This document shows positions 8,794-18,988 of a stretch of 64,000 nucleotides of DNA, in pieces. The position numbers were made by a program, and so were the translations under genes. Position 1 is the stretch's first letter. Each line of letters begins with the position of its first letter. This DNA comes from Hymenobacter volaticus. GTDB lineage: Bacteria > Bacteroidota > Bacteroidia > Cytophagales > Hymenobacteraceae. The DNA is taken from assembly GCF_022921055.1 (NCBI RefSeq), contig NZ_CP095061.1:1651501-1715500 (forward strand), given 5' to 3'. Below the pieces are notes generated by a model that was given only the letters and a program-made list of their open reading frames with translations, had not been told where the DNA came from and did no database searches.

Positions 8794-8919
8794 AGATAAA
8801 CGAACTGACCTGAGCTATTGGGCCTAACGCCTACGTGCAAGAAACCCACTACATCTTACTTCCTTAGCAGCCGTAAGACAGGGTAGCAAATGTTGCTAGC
8901 CGTAACCCACTTACTTGAT

Positions 8920-9189
8920 ATGCCTACTTCTTTATTCGCAGCACGTTTGCTAGGCTACGTCATTGGCTTAGTGCCTCTAATAGCCTTGTTGCTCATGTTC
9001 CGACAGGTGATTCCGCAAACGCTGGCCCTAGGCTTGATGGGTGCTGGCGTCATGGGCTCTCTTTGGGTACAGCAGCAGCTAAAGGCTAAGTTTCCCTACA
9101 ACTTCAAGGATCGGAGTGAGTGGCTAGCTTTGGGATTGTATGCTGTTTTGGTGGTTGGTATTATCCTGCTAATTCAGTTTCTGAGCTAA
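8920..9189 (+). CDS. small hydrophobic membrane protein
   Basis: About 89 codons from the ATG at 8920; an in-frame ATG at 8890 would add ten residues. Three hydrophobic segments are visible: GYVIGLVPLIALLLMF, LALGLMGAGVMGSLWV and ALGLYAVLVVGIILLI, separated by a short basic loop (QQQLKAKFPYNFKDR). This fits a three-helix inner-membrane protein. No known family is recognised. The gene at 9193 starts three bases after its stop, so the two are very likely co-transcribed and translationally linked. Confidence 0.6.
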   Translation: MPTSLFAARLLGYVIGLVPLIALLLMFRQVIPQTLALGLMGAGVMGSLWVQQQLKAKFPYNFKDRSEWLALGLYAVLVVGIILLIQFLS

Positions 9190-9192
9190 CGT

Positions 9193-9419
9193 ATGACTCC
9201 CCAATTCGGTAAGCTTATTGTGTTGGTCGGTCTGGCCGTGGTGGCGCTTGGGGCCTTTATCTGGCTCGGGGTGGCTCGTTGCTGAGTTGGTTCGGCCGAT
9301 TGCCCGGTGATATCCGCATCGAACGGCCCGGCTTCCGACTGTATGCGCCTATCGTGTCGATGCTGCTGATCAGCTTGCTGCTAAGTGGGATTATGTGGCT
9401 GGTGCGTCGGCTAAGCTAG
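9193..9419 (+). CDS. DUF2905 family small membrane protein (frameshifted)
   Basis: The reading frame from the ATG at 9193 stops early, but inserting one G in the GGGG run at 9268-9271 gives a continuous 75-residue protein. It then reads MTPQFGKLIVLVGLAV, SLLSWFGRLPGDIRIERPGF and LLSGIMWLVRRLS. The core GRLPGDIRIERPGF is diagnostic of DUF2905, a widespread two-helix membrane protein of unknown function. The span is 227 bases, one short of a multiple of three, which fits a single lost base. The correction is inferred; the protein is too short for the open-frame threshold in its broken form. Confidence 0.8.
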
Positions 9420-9423
9420 TACA

Positions 9424-11231
9424 CTAGCGACGATTCGGTAAGTCGTAGCGCACTTGTAGATGCAATTGCCGAAACTCGCGGCCACCTAGCGTTAGGTAGG
9501 GTAACACCTGCAAGCGAGGCGCTACTTGCAAACTGGACTCCAAGAATAACGCTTGGTTGCGGGTGCCCATAGGAGTAGGATAACCAATTCCGGTAGCTAT
9601 TCCCGCCAACAAACTGTAGCGTCCACCCGAGCGGAATCTAGAGCCGACACCCACGCGAGAGGCGGGTTGCCAAGGCCCTGGTTGGGTGTATTGAGGTCAC
9701 CTTGGACATAGATATAGTCGCGCCGCCCAAGCCAGAACGTGAAGTGTGGAGTTATTGCTTTGGATTTGTAGGTGTCGCCTTTCACAGCGTAATAGCCCGA
9801 TTGCCCTAGGATTAAGCCGCCGCCCAAGCCGAAGCTGCGCCGGTTTACCATAAAATGGGGATTGATGCCTATAAGCGTTTTGGTCTTTATAGGCTCTGAT
9901 ACATCTAGAGCCTGTTGTTCATCTCGGCCTACCGTCAATCGAACACCTACTTCACTTTCTGCCTCAGGCAATTTCGAGTGTGGATGCCAAGTGCTAGTGG
10001 CGTCAACGCTCACCGACTTGTACTTGTGTTGAAAAGGGCGAACTGGAGGACCGTTTCCACAGCCCTCTGAATCGTAGGGTTGCTGTTCTCGATTGAATTC
10101 CCCACTACCACCACCAACTGCTACCGACCAATGTTGACCGTTTCCAGCTGAATCGGCGGGCACTTGATTGGTGAAGAGCAGTACCACCGATGCCGCTGCA
10201 AGGGGCAACCCGACTCGCTGGGTAGTCAGGGCACCGTGCAGAATACTGACGGAAGCCAGTACCACAACGGCCAAGAGCACCGTTTTTACCACCATCAGTT
10301 CCGGGAATGTAAGCGCACCTACGGGCAGCATGATGGTACTGATTAATAAGCCTACCACGACTAGCAAGTTGCGCACCGGCTGGTTGGCGGGCACAACTTC
10401 TGGTACGGGTGACACAAAGCGAGTTCGGTACGTTAGAAAGCCCCAAGTACTTAGCAACAGCATCGAGTAGGGCAGTAGTAACCATTGCAACTCAAGCATG
10501 GAAACACCTCCTAGCGTGAGAACGGTTGCCCCAACTGGTTCTCCGGCCGGGTCACGCCAGAACTCGATGACGAACCGTCCCAACACGAGCAATCCAGCTT
10601 GCAATAGGGCCCAGCTACCAGCTGGCCACTGCCGATGGCGCGTCAGCCAGAGCACTAGTCCGGAGCCAGCGCATAGCAGCAGTGTGTAAAGCTGCGTGGG
10701 ATATACGGCCAATGAATGAACAGCTCCCGCTGGCAGCAGACCCTGTTGTTGCTGAAAAAGATAGGGAACAGACCCGGGTGCATACGTAAGGCCCCAACTA
10801 CCATTCGTGGGTTCACCGAAGCAGCAGCCTGTTAGTAAGCAGCCCACGCATTGCACGACTAGACCCGCGCAAAATGGCAACGCAAACGCATCGGCGACAT
10901 GCCAGCTAAAGCCTAGCCAGCGGCGCAGCACCACCATGGCTGCTACAAAACCTAATCCGCCTCCTAGCACCGAACGAGCCGTAGTGGCCGGCCACGTTCC
11001 ATGTTGCAGCATCGACCAGGCTTCGGTGGGTAGGGCAATCAGCTTGGTGCCGATAATGAAGGCCAGTGTGCTGGCAGCCAAGAGCACCAGCCAAGTTTGG
11101 AGCGGATAGCCACGTTGGTAGCCTGCGCGTAGCAACAGCGCCAACTGCACCCCGAAGGCTAGCACATAGCAAATGGTGTAATACTGGTGACCCTCAGGAG
11201 AAGGCAATAAAAATAAAGGGGATAATGGCAT
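9424..11231 (-). CDS. Lgt-like (prolipoprotein diacylglyceryl transferase family) membrane protein with C-terminal beta-rich domain (frameshifted)
   Basis: A 544-codon frame runs off its family near its end. One extra base in the run at 9664-9666 joins it to the next frame and gives 602 residues. The first about 270 residues are multi-helical and carry Lgt-type blocks: VGCLLTGCCFGEPT, HSLAVYPTQLY and GRFVIEFWRDP. Four or five further hydrophobic segments follow. From about residue 355 the sequence becomes polar, with alternating strands rich in Tyr, Gly and Ser, and ends LHLQVRYDLPNRR, like the last strands of a small outer-membrane barrel or periplasmic beta-domain. Lgt enzymes attach diacylglycerol to lipoprotein cysteines; whether this one is active is unknown. 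It is not a plain lgt. Confidence 0.65.
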
Positions 11232-11605
11232 AGGCGTGGGTGTTGAGAGAGACGAGATGGTAGCATATGATAACAGCTTGCTCTACCAAAGCAACCAGCC
11301 ACTGGAACACAGCCCCAAAGTCAATCAGCTATGGCTATACATCCGGCTAAATCAATAGACTATAAAAGTTCTCACCAAGTCGAACCGAGCAAATCGTTAA
11401 TGCATTCTAAGCTAGAGCACGCCGTGCTCCAACGCCAACGACATCCAATCTTAATTAGACTTTATTTGTAGTATAAATTACTATATAAAAATCACTGTGT
11501 CAACCTTCTACTTCGTATATAAGGAACTTTCTGAATGTTATAAAATAGTGCTTTAACTACCTGATAGAAGTGCTTAATGTAATCAGAAATCGAAGAGAGC
11601 CACAT
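11232..11605. other. AT-rich intergenic region
   Basis: 374 bp between the start of the Lgt-like gene and the end of the SUMF1/T9SS gene, both on the minus strand. 11450-11560 is markedly AT-rich and could hold the promoter of the Lgt-like gene. No exact TANNTTTG and no convincing small gene is seen. Confidence 0.4.
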
Positions 11606-13544
11606 TTACTCAACCAGCAGCCGACCTGGGTTGACTACCGGTGCCCCGGCTTCTTGCACTTCGTAGAAGTACATGCCCGGTGCAAGGCCGACGCAGCTGA
11701 AAGGCAATTCCAAACCATTCAAGTGGGGAATTGGCGTACTGTGCGGCCTAAAGCGTCGCGCAGGGTTAAGGTGCCATCTCGCAGGGCAGGGCGGCCGCTC
11801 AAACGTAGCACAGCAGTTTCGGTTAGCGGCTGCGGAAGTATCACCGCTGTTACTTGGCCGCAAGTAGCACACGCATTGCGGACGGCAAGTACCTGCACCG
11901 GAGAACTGCTGGCGTATCCATCGAAGGCGCCGCCCCAAAACTTGGTGTTGCTAAAGCCCATGCCCGAACCCGTGGGAGTGCTCGGGGCTGCGGGGCCGCT
12001 CAAAGACCGCACGCCGCGAATAGAGCGGTGCCCTGTGCGGTCGGCGATGGCGCCCCCGCCGTAGCGCCGGTCCGAAACGGCGGCCCACACGTTGGGGCGG
12101 CTCCAATTGCCGCCCCTGAAGTTGGAGCCAAGCACATCGGTGCTGTTAGGCCAGGTAAGCTGATTATGGTCGCCGTTCGTGGCTAAAGCGCCGTCGCCGG
12201 GGCGGCCGTCAAACTGGCCCGCGTTGGTAGGCTGTCCGCCATCTTGGGCCGCCACCGTAATGCACCGCTCCCAACAATTCGAGGTCATTTCCATTACGCC
12301 GTAGTAGGTGGCGCCGCTTTGCTCGCGGGTGGTGTTGGCTTTTGCGAAGATTCCACAGCGTAACGGCCCAATGTCGCCATCACCGCCCATAAATGTCACG
12401 TTGCCATACGCGCAGTTCGCGGTAGGGTCGGTGGTTTCGGTACCGTCTTCGGGGCCACTGATCGTGCGGGCAGCGGTGATGTTAGCATTACCCCAGGCAT
12501 ACTCTCCGGCCACCACGGGCTCGGGGCCGCGGCAGATTTTTTCGTATTGTAGCTCCGTCATGGGGCCAGGCCGGCCCAGTCGAGGTAAGCGGCCCCATCG
12601 GCCCAGATCAGGAAATTGGCGGCCCGGTCGGGGCGGGCGCAGCTGAATACTACGGGCGCGGTGGTGCCCATACCACTGACCGGGCACGTGATGGTGTTGC
12701 GTTGTGGGGTGCTAGCTAAGCCAGTCGGGACCATCACATAAGTGTTGCCACCCGCGGGACTATCGGCGCTGATGTCAACAGGTACTCGCCGCACTTGCTG
12801 AACGCGGGAAAGGCAATTGAGGAAGTCGGTGTACTGGCCTTGGCTGAGTTCGTACTTCATGCAGTAGTGCGCCCCAAACCCTTTCGGGTAGGCGGCCGGC
12901 AAAGCAGCTGACCCAGCGTAGGTGATGCCTGCCACCGATATTTCGTTGCCGTCACCGCCTGTGCCGGTGTTTATCCACCGGAGGGCACCAGCAGGCAGCG
13001 CTGCTTCACTCTCAATGCGGCTCAACGAACCCGCTACGCTTTCAAATTCACTGTCGAGCGCGCTTTGGCTGGTGGAGTTCAGGTTGAAGGCCTGCTCGGG
13101 AATGTACACCATCTCGGTAGCAAAGACCTTGATTTCGTAGTTCGAGCCAGTCAGCGCGACGCCATTGCTAAGCGCGTTCCAGGTGATACGCGTGCCAGTT
13201 ACCGTGAAATTGCCGTTGCCCGTAGTGGCTCGGTGCAGCAAGATGCCGGTGCCATCAGGCGTGTCGCTGAAGGCTGCGCCTACCGGTACTACCGGGCGGT
13301 TGGTGCCAAGAGTGGCGTGGCTCCAGCCGGTGTTGGAACCCACGGCCCGGTACTTGACAAACACCCACGCGGCGTCCCAATTGGTTGCGTCGCGCCAAGA
13401 GTTGTCCCAACGAATATCAAACTGTATGTCGGCCGTGCCGCTCGTGATGTTGAGAAGCCGGACGTTGGAAACCGTCAGGTTGTTGGCATGAAGAGTTGCC
13501 CAAGACAGCAGCAAGAATAGTAAGAGAGCGTAGCGTTTTAGCAT
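11606..13544 (-). CDS. secreted SUMF1-domain protein with T9SS C-terminal sorting domain (frameshifted twice)
   Basis: Three successive frames make one protein of about 646 residues once a base is restored at 12562-12565 and at 11725-11728. The ATG at 13544 starts a signal peptide (hydrophobic run ending WATLHA); an ATG at 13574 is also in frame. An N-terminal beta-domain leads into a SUMF1-like region with FGAHYCMKYELSQGQYTDFLN, YLDWAGL, PMTELQYEKICRGP, YGVMEMTSNCWER and GVRSLSG. The end reads GRTVRQFP, then LAPGMYFYEV and GRLLVE, the form of a T9SS type A sorting domain that directs outer-membrane translocation. Substrate or partner is unknown. No formylglycine-generating activity is claimed, because the copper-binding cysteines were not located. 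Confidence 0.75.
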
Positions 13545-13672
13545 AGAAGCGCAGCAAGGAGAACTAGATAACAATGCAAAGGCCTAGGCAACAGCCCGAA
13601 TATAGCAGTTGCTTATTCATCTATGTCCAAGCCTAGCGATGCGCCGCAAATCTGCTAATGGAAACGCGTAGG

Positions 13673-15156
13673 CTAGCTAGCAGGAGCAGCCAGTTGGGGA
13701 AGCGGAGTTGATTCGCCGTACTGCACAATATTTTCGATCATGCCCCGGAAAATGATGAAGTGAAACGGTACTAATGAGTACCAGTAAAGCCGACCCGCCA
13801 AGCCATAGGGGCGGAAGGCGGCTAGTTGTTCGAGCGTGTGCGAACCGTCGTCGTTGGGCAATATTCGGAATTGCAGCCAAGCCTCGCCGGGGAGCTTCAT
13901 TTCGGCGTAGAGCAGCAGGCGGCTGCTTTTGCGGTCGGCCACGAGCACGCGCCAAAAGTCGAGCGGGTCGCCGGCGCGCAGGCTGGTAGGGGAGCGGCGG
14001 CCGCGGCGTAGGCCCACGCCCCCGGCTACCTTGTCCATGAGGCCGCGCACGCGCCAGAGCCAGTCCACCTTGTACCAGCCCCGCTCCCCACCGATGCTCC
14101 ACACGTTTTGTAGCACCTCCTGTGGCGGCCGGGTGAAGCGTAGCGTCTGGCGGTCGGTGAGTAGGCCGAACTGCGGAATCTGGATGTGGTCCATGTAGTT
14201 GCGGGCATTACGCCGCTGCTCAGCGCATCGCTCCAGCTACTCACCACTTCGTTTTGCTCGATGCGTTGGAAGGCCAATTCTACGGCGGCGTAGTAGCTCA
14301 TGCACTTGTGCGGCAGCACTTCCGCAATGCTGCGTTTCGGGTCGGCTACGGTGTCATTGCGCAAACTTTCCACCAGGCTTTGCGCCAACGAAAACGTGGT
14401 GCGCGTTACCAAAAACAGCCACCACGACGATAGCCGCGGCGTAAGCACCGGCACCGTCACGATGTAGCGCCGGTAGCCGCGCACGGAAGCCAGTTTCAGC
14501 AGCATCTCGCGGTAAGTCAGCACGTCGGGGCCCCCAATGTCGAAGGAGCGGTTGAAGCAGGCTTCGTTGTCGAGGACGTGGGTGAGGTAGTGCATTACGT
14601 CGCGGATACCAATGGGCTGGCACCGCGAATTCAGCCAGCGGGGCGTCACCATCACGGGCAGCTTCTCCACCAAGTCCCGGATAATCTCGAACGACGCAGA
14701 CCCTGAACCAATGATAATGCTAGCCCGGAGCACTGTCAGGGCCGCTTTGCAGTTGCTAAGCACTGCTTCCACGGCTTTGCGCGAGCGTAGGTGCGTGCTC
14801 AAGTCGTGGTCATTGGCGATGCCCGATAAGTAGGTAACCTGCCGGGCCGTGGTGGTATCGAGGTACTGCCCAAAATGCCGCGCCGACTGCTGCTCGGAGT
14901 GAAAAAAGTTTTTGTCGTTGCCGCTCATTGAGTGCACCAAGTAGTAAGCCGCGTCGATGTTGGTAGGCAGGTCCCGCAACGAATCCGGCTTCAACAGGTC
15001 GCCTTGCGCCACCGTTACGCGGGTGCGCAAACGCTCCGGCAACTCGAAGCGGCGTGGGTCGCGCACCAAGCATACAACCTCGTGGCCGGCCTCAACCAAT
15101 AGCGGGAGCAAGCGCTGGCCGATATAGCCATTGGCACCAGTGAGCAGGATTTTCAT
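13673..15156 (-). CDS. SDR family oxidoreductase with C-terminal DUF2867 domain (frameshifted)
   Basis: The N-terminal part is an extended SDR/NAD(P)-binding domain: LLTGANGYIGQRLLPLL at residues 4-20, AAYYLVHSM, TYLSGIAND and the NmrA-like FDIGGPDVLTYREM. A frameshift at 14203-14205 (one base missing from a G run on the plus strand) leads into MDHIQIPQFGLLTDRQ and then DUF2867: VDWLWRVRGLMDK, GDPLDFWRVL, GEAWLQFRI and FHFIIFRGMI. The corrected length is 494 residues, as expected for this fused family. Such proteins are thought to act on membrane-associated or lipid substrates, but no reaction is established. It appears to be a single-gene unit. Confidence 0.85.
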
Positions 15157-15440
15157 AGCGAGCAGTAAAGAGGTGGTTTCTCTTTAACCGAAGCGCAGCC
15201 AATGAGTTGTGCAAACCGCTGTTGGTCTGGTAAAAACAGCACCTAGACCGCCACCAGGGATATAAGAAACTCTACTGTTTTCCGGTGGCCCGTTGTGCTA
15301 CAACTCCGCCAGCGTGTTTTCGATAACGTTTCCGGTAATAAATAGCAGTCGTTGTACTTCAATCCAATTGAAATTTAAGTACTTAACTACCTGGCAGTGC
15401 TAGGCAGCGTTGTCAACTCCTCCCACCTTTGCTCTGAGTT

Positions 15441-17567
15441 ATGAAAACTGTAGTTGAGATGTTTCACGGGCTCATTGTGACTGCCCAAACTGCTATGCAT
15501 CGGCGCCAGAAAACTTGCGTGACGGCATCAGTGGGCATCGTGGTTCTCGTCTTTCTCGGAGCCTTTCAAACACTTCGTCAACCAGCTAGAGCTAAGGTGG
15601 AACAGCCCGTGCTAGGCAGCCGATCAGCCAAAACACTGGAGGTAGGCGGGCTGAAGTTCAAGGACTTGAACAAGAACGGCCGCCTCGATTTATATGAAGA
15701 CTGGCGCTTGCCCGCAGAGGCGCGGGCCCAAGACCTAGTAGCGCATATGTCAATAGCCGAGAAGGTTGGTTTCATGCTCATTAGCAGCACCCGTCTGCAG
15801 AACGATTGGGCGTTTGAAGCACCCAAAAACAAAGAACCCATTACCAGCCAATTCAACGAGGAGGATCTGGTTACGTCCACCAACATGTTCACGCGCAAAC
15901 AGTTGCCCGTGCCCATCATGACCGCCGCAGGTACCACCAAGGCTGTCACGCAATTTCACCAACGTCACTTTATTCTGCGAGCCAACGTGAGTGCCCGCAC
16001 GACGGCGGAATGGGCTAATCGGCTGCAGGCGCTGTGCGAAAGCCAGCCGTTGGGCATCCCGGCTATTGTGGCTTCCAACCCCCGTAACCACATCACAACG
16101 GCCGCGGCAGTTGGCACCAGCGTTGGCACCACGGCTTTCTCGAAATGGCCCGGCGAACTAGGCTTGTCGGCGATGCGCGACTTGAAGCTGACGCGCGAAT
16201 TCGCCGACATTGCCCGGCAGGAGTGGGCCGCAGTTGGCTTGCGCAAGGGCTATATGTACATGGCTGATTTATCAACGGAACCCCGCTGGCAACGCGTAGA
16301 CGGCACGTTTGGCGAAAATGCCGAGTGGGTGGCGCAGATGATAACCCAAGTGGTACTTGGCTTCCAAGGGCCCACGCTCAGCCCTACTTCCGTGGCTTTA
16401 ACCACCAAGCACTTTCCGGGTGGAGGCGCCGGCGAGGGTGGGCAAGACCCACACTTCGATTGGGGTAAGAAAGAGGTGTTTCCCGGCGGCCAATTCCAAA
16501 ACAACCTGATTCCTTTCAAAGCGGCCATCAAGGCGGGTACTTCGGCCATCATGCCCTACTACTCGATGCCGGTAGGCACCAAGTACGAGCAGATAGCCTA
16601 TGCTTACAACAAAGCCGTTATCAAGGACTTGCTGCGCACCGAACTAGGGTTCAAAGGGATTATCAACTCCGACACCGGCCCCATTGAAATGATGCCTTGG
16701 GGCGCCGAAGAACTTACCATCACCCAACGGTACCACCGGGCCTTGCAAGCGGGCGTTAATCTCTTTTCCGGCACCGCCGACCCTGCCGAGCTTCTGAAAA
16801 CCGTCGAAGGTAACCCGGACGATGTGCCCCTCATCAACGACTCCGTGCGGCGGCTGTTGCTGGAAAAGTTTGCCCTAGGCTTGTTTGAAAACCCGTACGT
16901 AGACGAAGTTGCTGCCGAAACCATCGTGAACAATCCGAAGTCGGCGGCCCGGGCAGCGGTGGCTTTGCGCAAATCCATTGTGCTGTTGCGCAACGATGTT
17001 AAAGCGCTGCCTTTGAAGGCGAAAACCAAAGTGTACTTCGAGTCTTATCAGAAAGGCGGCAACGCACCCGCTACGGGAGCCGGCGAAGTGTATGCCGCTA
17101 AAGGCAACTCGTACCCCGTGGAGTTTGTGAGCACACCTGAAGCGGCCGATGTGGTGCTGCTCTGGCTCAAGCCGATGAGCAAATCTTTGTTTGCCTCAGA
17201 TGGTAGCCCTCTGTACCTCTCGTTGTCGAAGAATGCAGTAGAAGTTCCCTACATCAAGGCGCTTATGGCCAAGAAGCCCACGATTCTAGCAGTCAATTAC
17301 AGCAACCCGTGGGTTATTGATGAGGTGTATAACGCCAGCACGAAAAGCCGTTGCCAAGGTGTGTTGGCTACTTTCGGTACTACTCCCGAGGCGTTGCTGG
17401 ATGTCGTAACGGGCAAGTTCAATCCGACGGGCAAAATGCCGTTTACAACTCCGGTTTCCGAGGAAGTGGTGCAAAAGCAGCAAGAAGATGTGCCGGGCTA
17501 CAAGGAGGCGCCGGGCTATGCCTTGTTTAAGTACGACGAAGGCTTGAGCTACCCCGGAAACCAGTGA
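15441..17567 (+). CDS. glycoside hydrolase family 3 protein (beta-glucosidase-like)
   Basis: 708 codons. A hydrophobic stretch at about residues 33-47 follows a basic N-terminus, so it is exported or membrane-anchored. An EF-hand-like segment (KDLNKNGRLDLYEDWRLP) precedes the catalytic barrel. GH3 landmarks are KHFPGGG (Lys323, His324) and the nucleophile region GFKGIINSDTG with Asp411. The C-terminal Rossmann-like domain contains SIVLLRND and the end has PFTTPVSEE and DEGLSYPG. The family hydrolyses terminal beta-linked sugars with retention; the substrate cannot be told from sequence alone. It lies alone on the plus strand and ends at a bidirectional terminator shared with lysA. Confidence 0.88.
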   Translation: MKTVVEMFHGLIVTAQTAMHRRQKTCVTASVGIVVLVFLGAFQTLRQPARAKVEQPVLGSRSAKTLEVGGLKFKDLNKNGRLDLYEDWRLPAEARAQDLVAHMSIAEKVGFMLISSTRLQNDWAFEAPKNKEPITSQFNEEDLVTSTNMFTRKQLPVPIMTAAGTTKAVTQFHQRHFILRANVSARTTAEWANRLQALCESQPLGIPAIVASNPRNHITTAAAVGTSVGTTAFSKWPGELGLSAMRDLKLTREFADIARQEWAAVGLRKGYMYMADLSTEPRWQRVDGTFGENAEWVAQMITQVVLGFQGPTLSPTSVALTTKHFPGGGAGEGGQDPHFDWGKKEVFPGGQFQNNLIPFKAAIKAGTSAIMPYYSMPVGTKYEQIAYAYNKAVIKDLLRTELGFKGIINSDTGPIEMMPWGAEELTITQRYHRALQAGVNLFSGTADPAELLKTVEGNPDDVPLINDSVRRLLLEKFALGLFENPYVDEVAAETIVNNPKSAARAAVALRKSIVLLRNDVKALPLKAKTKVYFESYQKGGNAPATGAGEVYAAKGNSYPVEFVSTPEAADVVLLWLKPMSKSLFASDGSPLYLSLSKNAVEVPYIKALMAKKPTILAVNYSNPWVIDEVYNASTKSRCQGVLATFGTTPEALLDVVTGKFNPTGKMPFTTPVSEEVVQKQQEDVPGYKEAPGYALFKYDEGLSYPGNQ

Positions 17568-17580
17568 AAGGCGTAAGTTA

Positions 17581-17634
17581 AAACAGCAACGCGTCCCTGG
17601 CTCCATACATGGAGCCAGGGACGCGTTGCTGTTT
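17581..17634. terminator. bidirectional terminator between GH3 gene and lysA
   Basis: Perfect 24-bp arms (AAACAGCAACGCGTCCCTGG and following, and its complement) around a 6-nt loop. It starts 13 bases after the GH3 stop and lies 40 bases beyond the lysA stop. Confidence 0.85.
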
Positions 17635-17673
17635 CAAAATTATAAAGAAGTGTAGTACGCCTTGCTGCACCGG

Positions 17674-18822
17674 TTACTCGCCCACGTACACGGCGGCGGC
17701 CTTCTCCCGCAGGTTGTATCCCGACGACATCACCTCGCCGTAAGCGCCCGCCGAGCGAATAGCCACCAAGTCGCCACGCTGCGTTTCGGGCAGTAGCACA
17801 CCCTTACGGAACGTATCCGATGATTCGCAGATGGGGCCTACTACATCGTAAAGCTGCTCGGCGCTATGGCTGCTCAGGTTTTGGATGTAGTGGTAGCTGC
17901 CGTAAAGCGCGGGGCGCATCAGTTCGGTCATGCCCGCATCGAGAATGGCGAAGTTGGTTTGCTGGCTCTGCTTCACGTAAAGCACTTTGCTGATGAGGGT
18001 GCCGCACTGTGCTACTAAGGCCCGACCTAGCTCCACGTGCACCTGCTGGCCCGGCCGCCGAATGAGGTGCCGCTCGAACATCGAAAAGTAGCCTTCAAAA
18101 TCAGGAATGGCCTGCTCATCGGGTTGCTCGTAGTTGATGCCGAGTCCGCCGCCCACGTTGAGGTGCGGTAGGTTGTAGCCCTGGTCGCTGAGGGACGTTT
18201 GCAACTCGTTGAGCCGCTCGCTGAGCTTGGCAAAAACCTGGAGGTTGGTGATTTGCGAGCCAATGTGCGCGTGTAGTCCCACTAGCTCTAGGTTCGGCAA
18301 CGAACTCAGATGAGCTACCACGCCCGGCAGATCAGTCAGGCTGATACCGAATTTGTTGGCAGCCAACCCCGTCGTGATGTGCGGATGCGTGTAGGCGTCC
18401 ACATTGGGGTTCACACGCAGGGCCACCCGCGCCTTGCGGTTTTGCGCGCCCGCCAGCGCGTCCAGCACCGCCAGTTCCTCCACCGATTCGGCATTGAAGC
18501 ACCAGATATCGGCGGCCAGCGCCAGATTAATTTCCGCATCCGACTTGCCCACGCCGGCAAATACAATGTGGTCGGGGGTAAAGCCTGCCTCTAATGCCCG
18601 CTGCACCTCGCCACCGCTTACGCAGTCGGCGCCGAGGCCGCGGTTTTTAATGCGTTCCAGAACCGGGAGGTTGGCATTGGCTTTTAGGGCGTAGTGCACC
18701 AGGAAATTGCGCGGCTCGGCGGCTTGTTGCAAAGCCGTTAGGGTCTGGTCGAGCAGGCCGAGGTCGTAGTGGTAGAAAGGCGTAGGTTGCGCCTGTAGCG
18801 CCGGAGAAAGTTGAAACGACAT
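17674..18822 (-). CDS. lysA: diaminopimelate decarboxylase
   Basis: 382 codons from the ATG at 18822; an in-frame ATG at 18894 would add 24 residues that do not resemble the family, so the later start is preferred. The PLP-binding lysine is Lys47 in HYALKANAN. Other family blocks are ADCVSGGE, FAGVGKSD, RVNPNVD, GLHAHIGSQ, NVGGGLGINY, GPICESSD and GAYGEVMSSGYN. The enzyme converts meso-diaminopimelate to L-lysine, the last step of lysine synthesis. It is downstream of lysC on the same strand with a gap of 166 bp, and is probably read from the same attenuated transcript. Confidence 0.93.
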   Translation of the reverse strand: MSFQLSPALQAQPTPFYHYDLGLLDQTLTALQQAAEPRNFLVHYALKANANLPVLERIKNRGLGADCVSGGEVQRALEAGFTPDHIVFAGVGKSDAEINLALAADIWCFNAESVEELAVLDALAGAQNRKARVALRVNPNVDAYTHPHITTGLAANKFGISLTDLPGVVAHLSSLPNLELVGLHAHIGSQITNLQVFAKLSERLNELQTSLSDQGYNLPHLNVGGGLGINYEQPDEQAIPDFEGYFSMFERHLIRRPGQQVHVELGRALVAQCGTLISKVLYVKQSQQTNFAILDAGMTELMRPALYGSYHYIQNLSSHSAEQLYDVVGPICESSDTFRKGVLLPETQRGDLVAIRSAGAYGEVMSSGYNLREKAAAVYVGE

Positions 18823-18988
18823 GGTATAGGAAGACCGTCCCGGGGTTCTTTCCAACTTGTGGCGCAGCGTGAGAAAGGAAAAACCAGTTTCCATTTCGGT
18901 TGAGGGTGCGCGTTCAGCAGGAAAGCTAAGGGCGGTTTAGAATCAAATGAAAATGAGATTATTAAACAGAAAGCGGAAAAGAGTGGGC

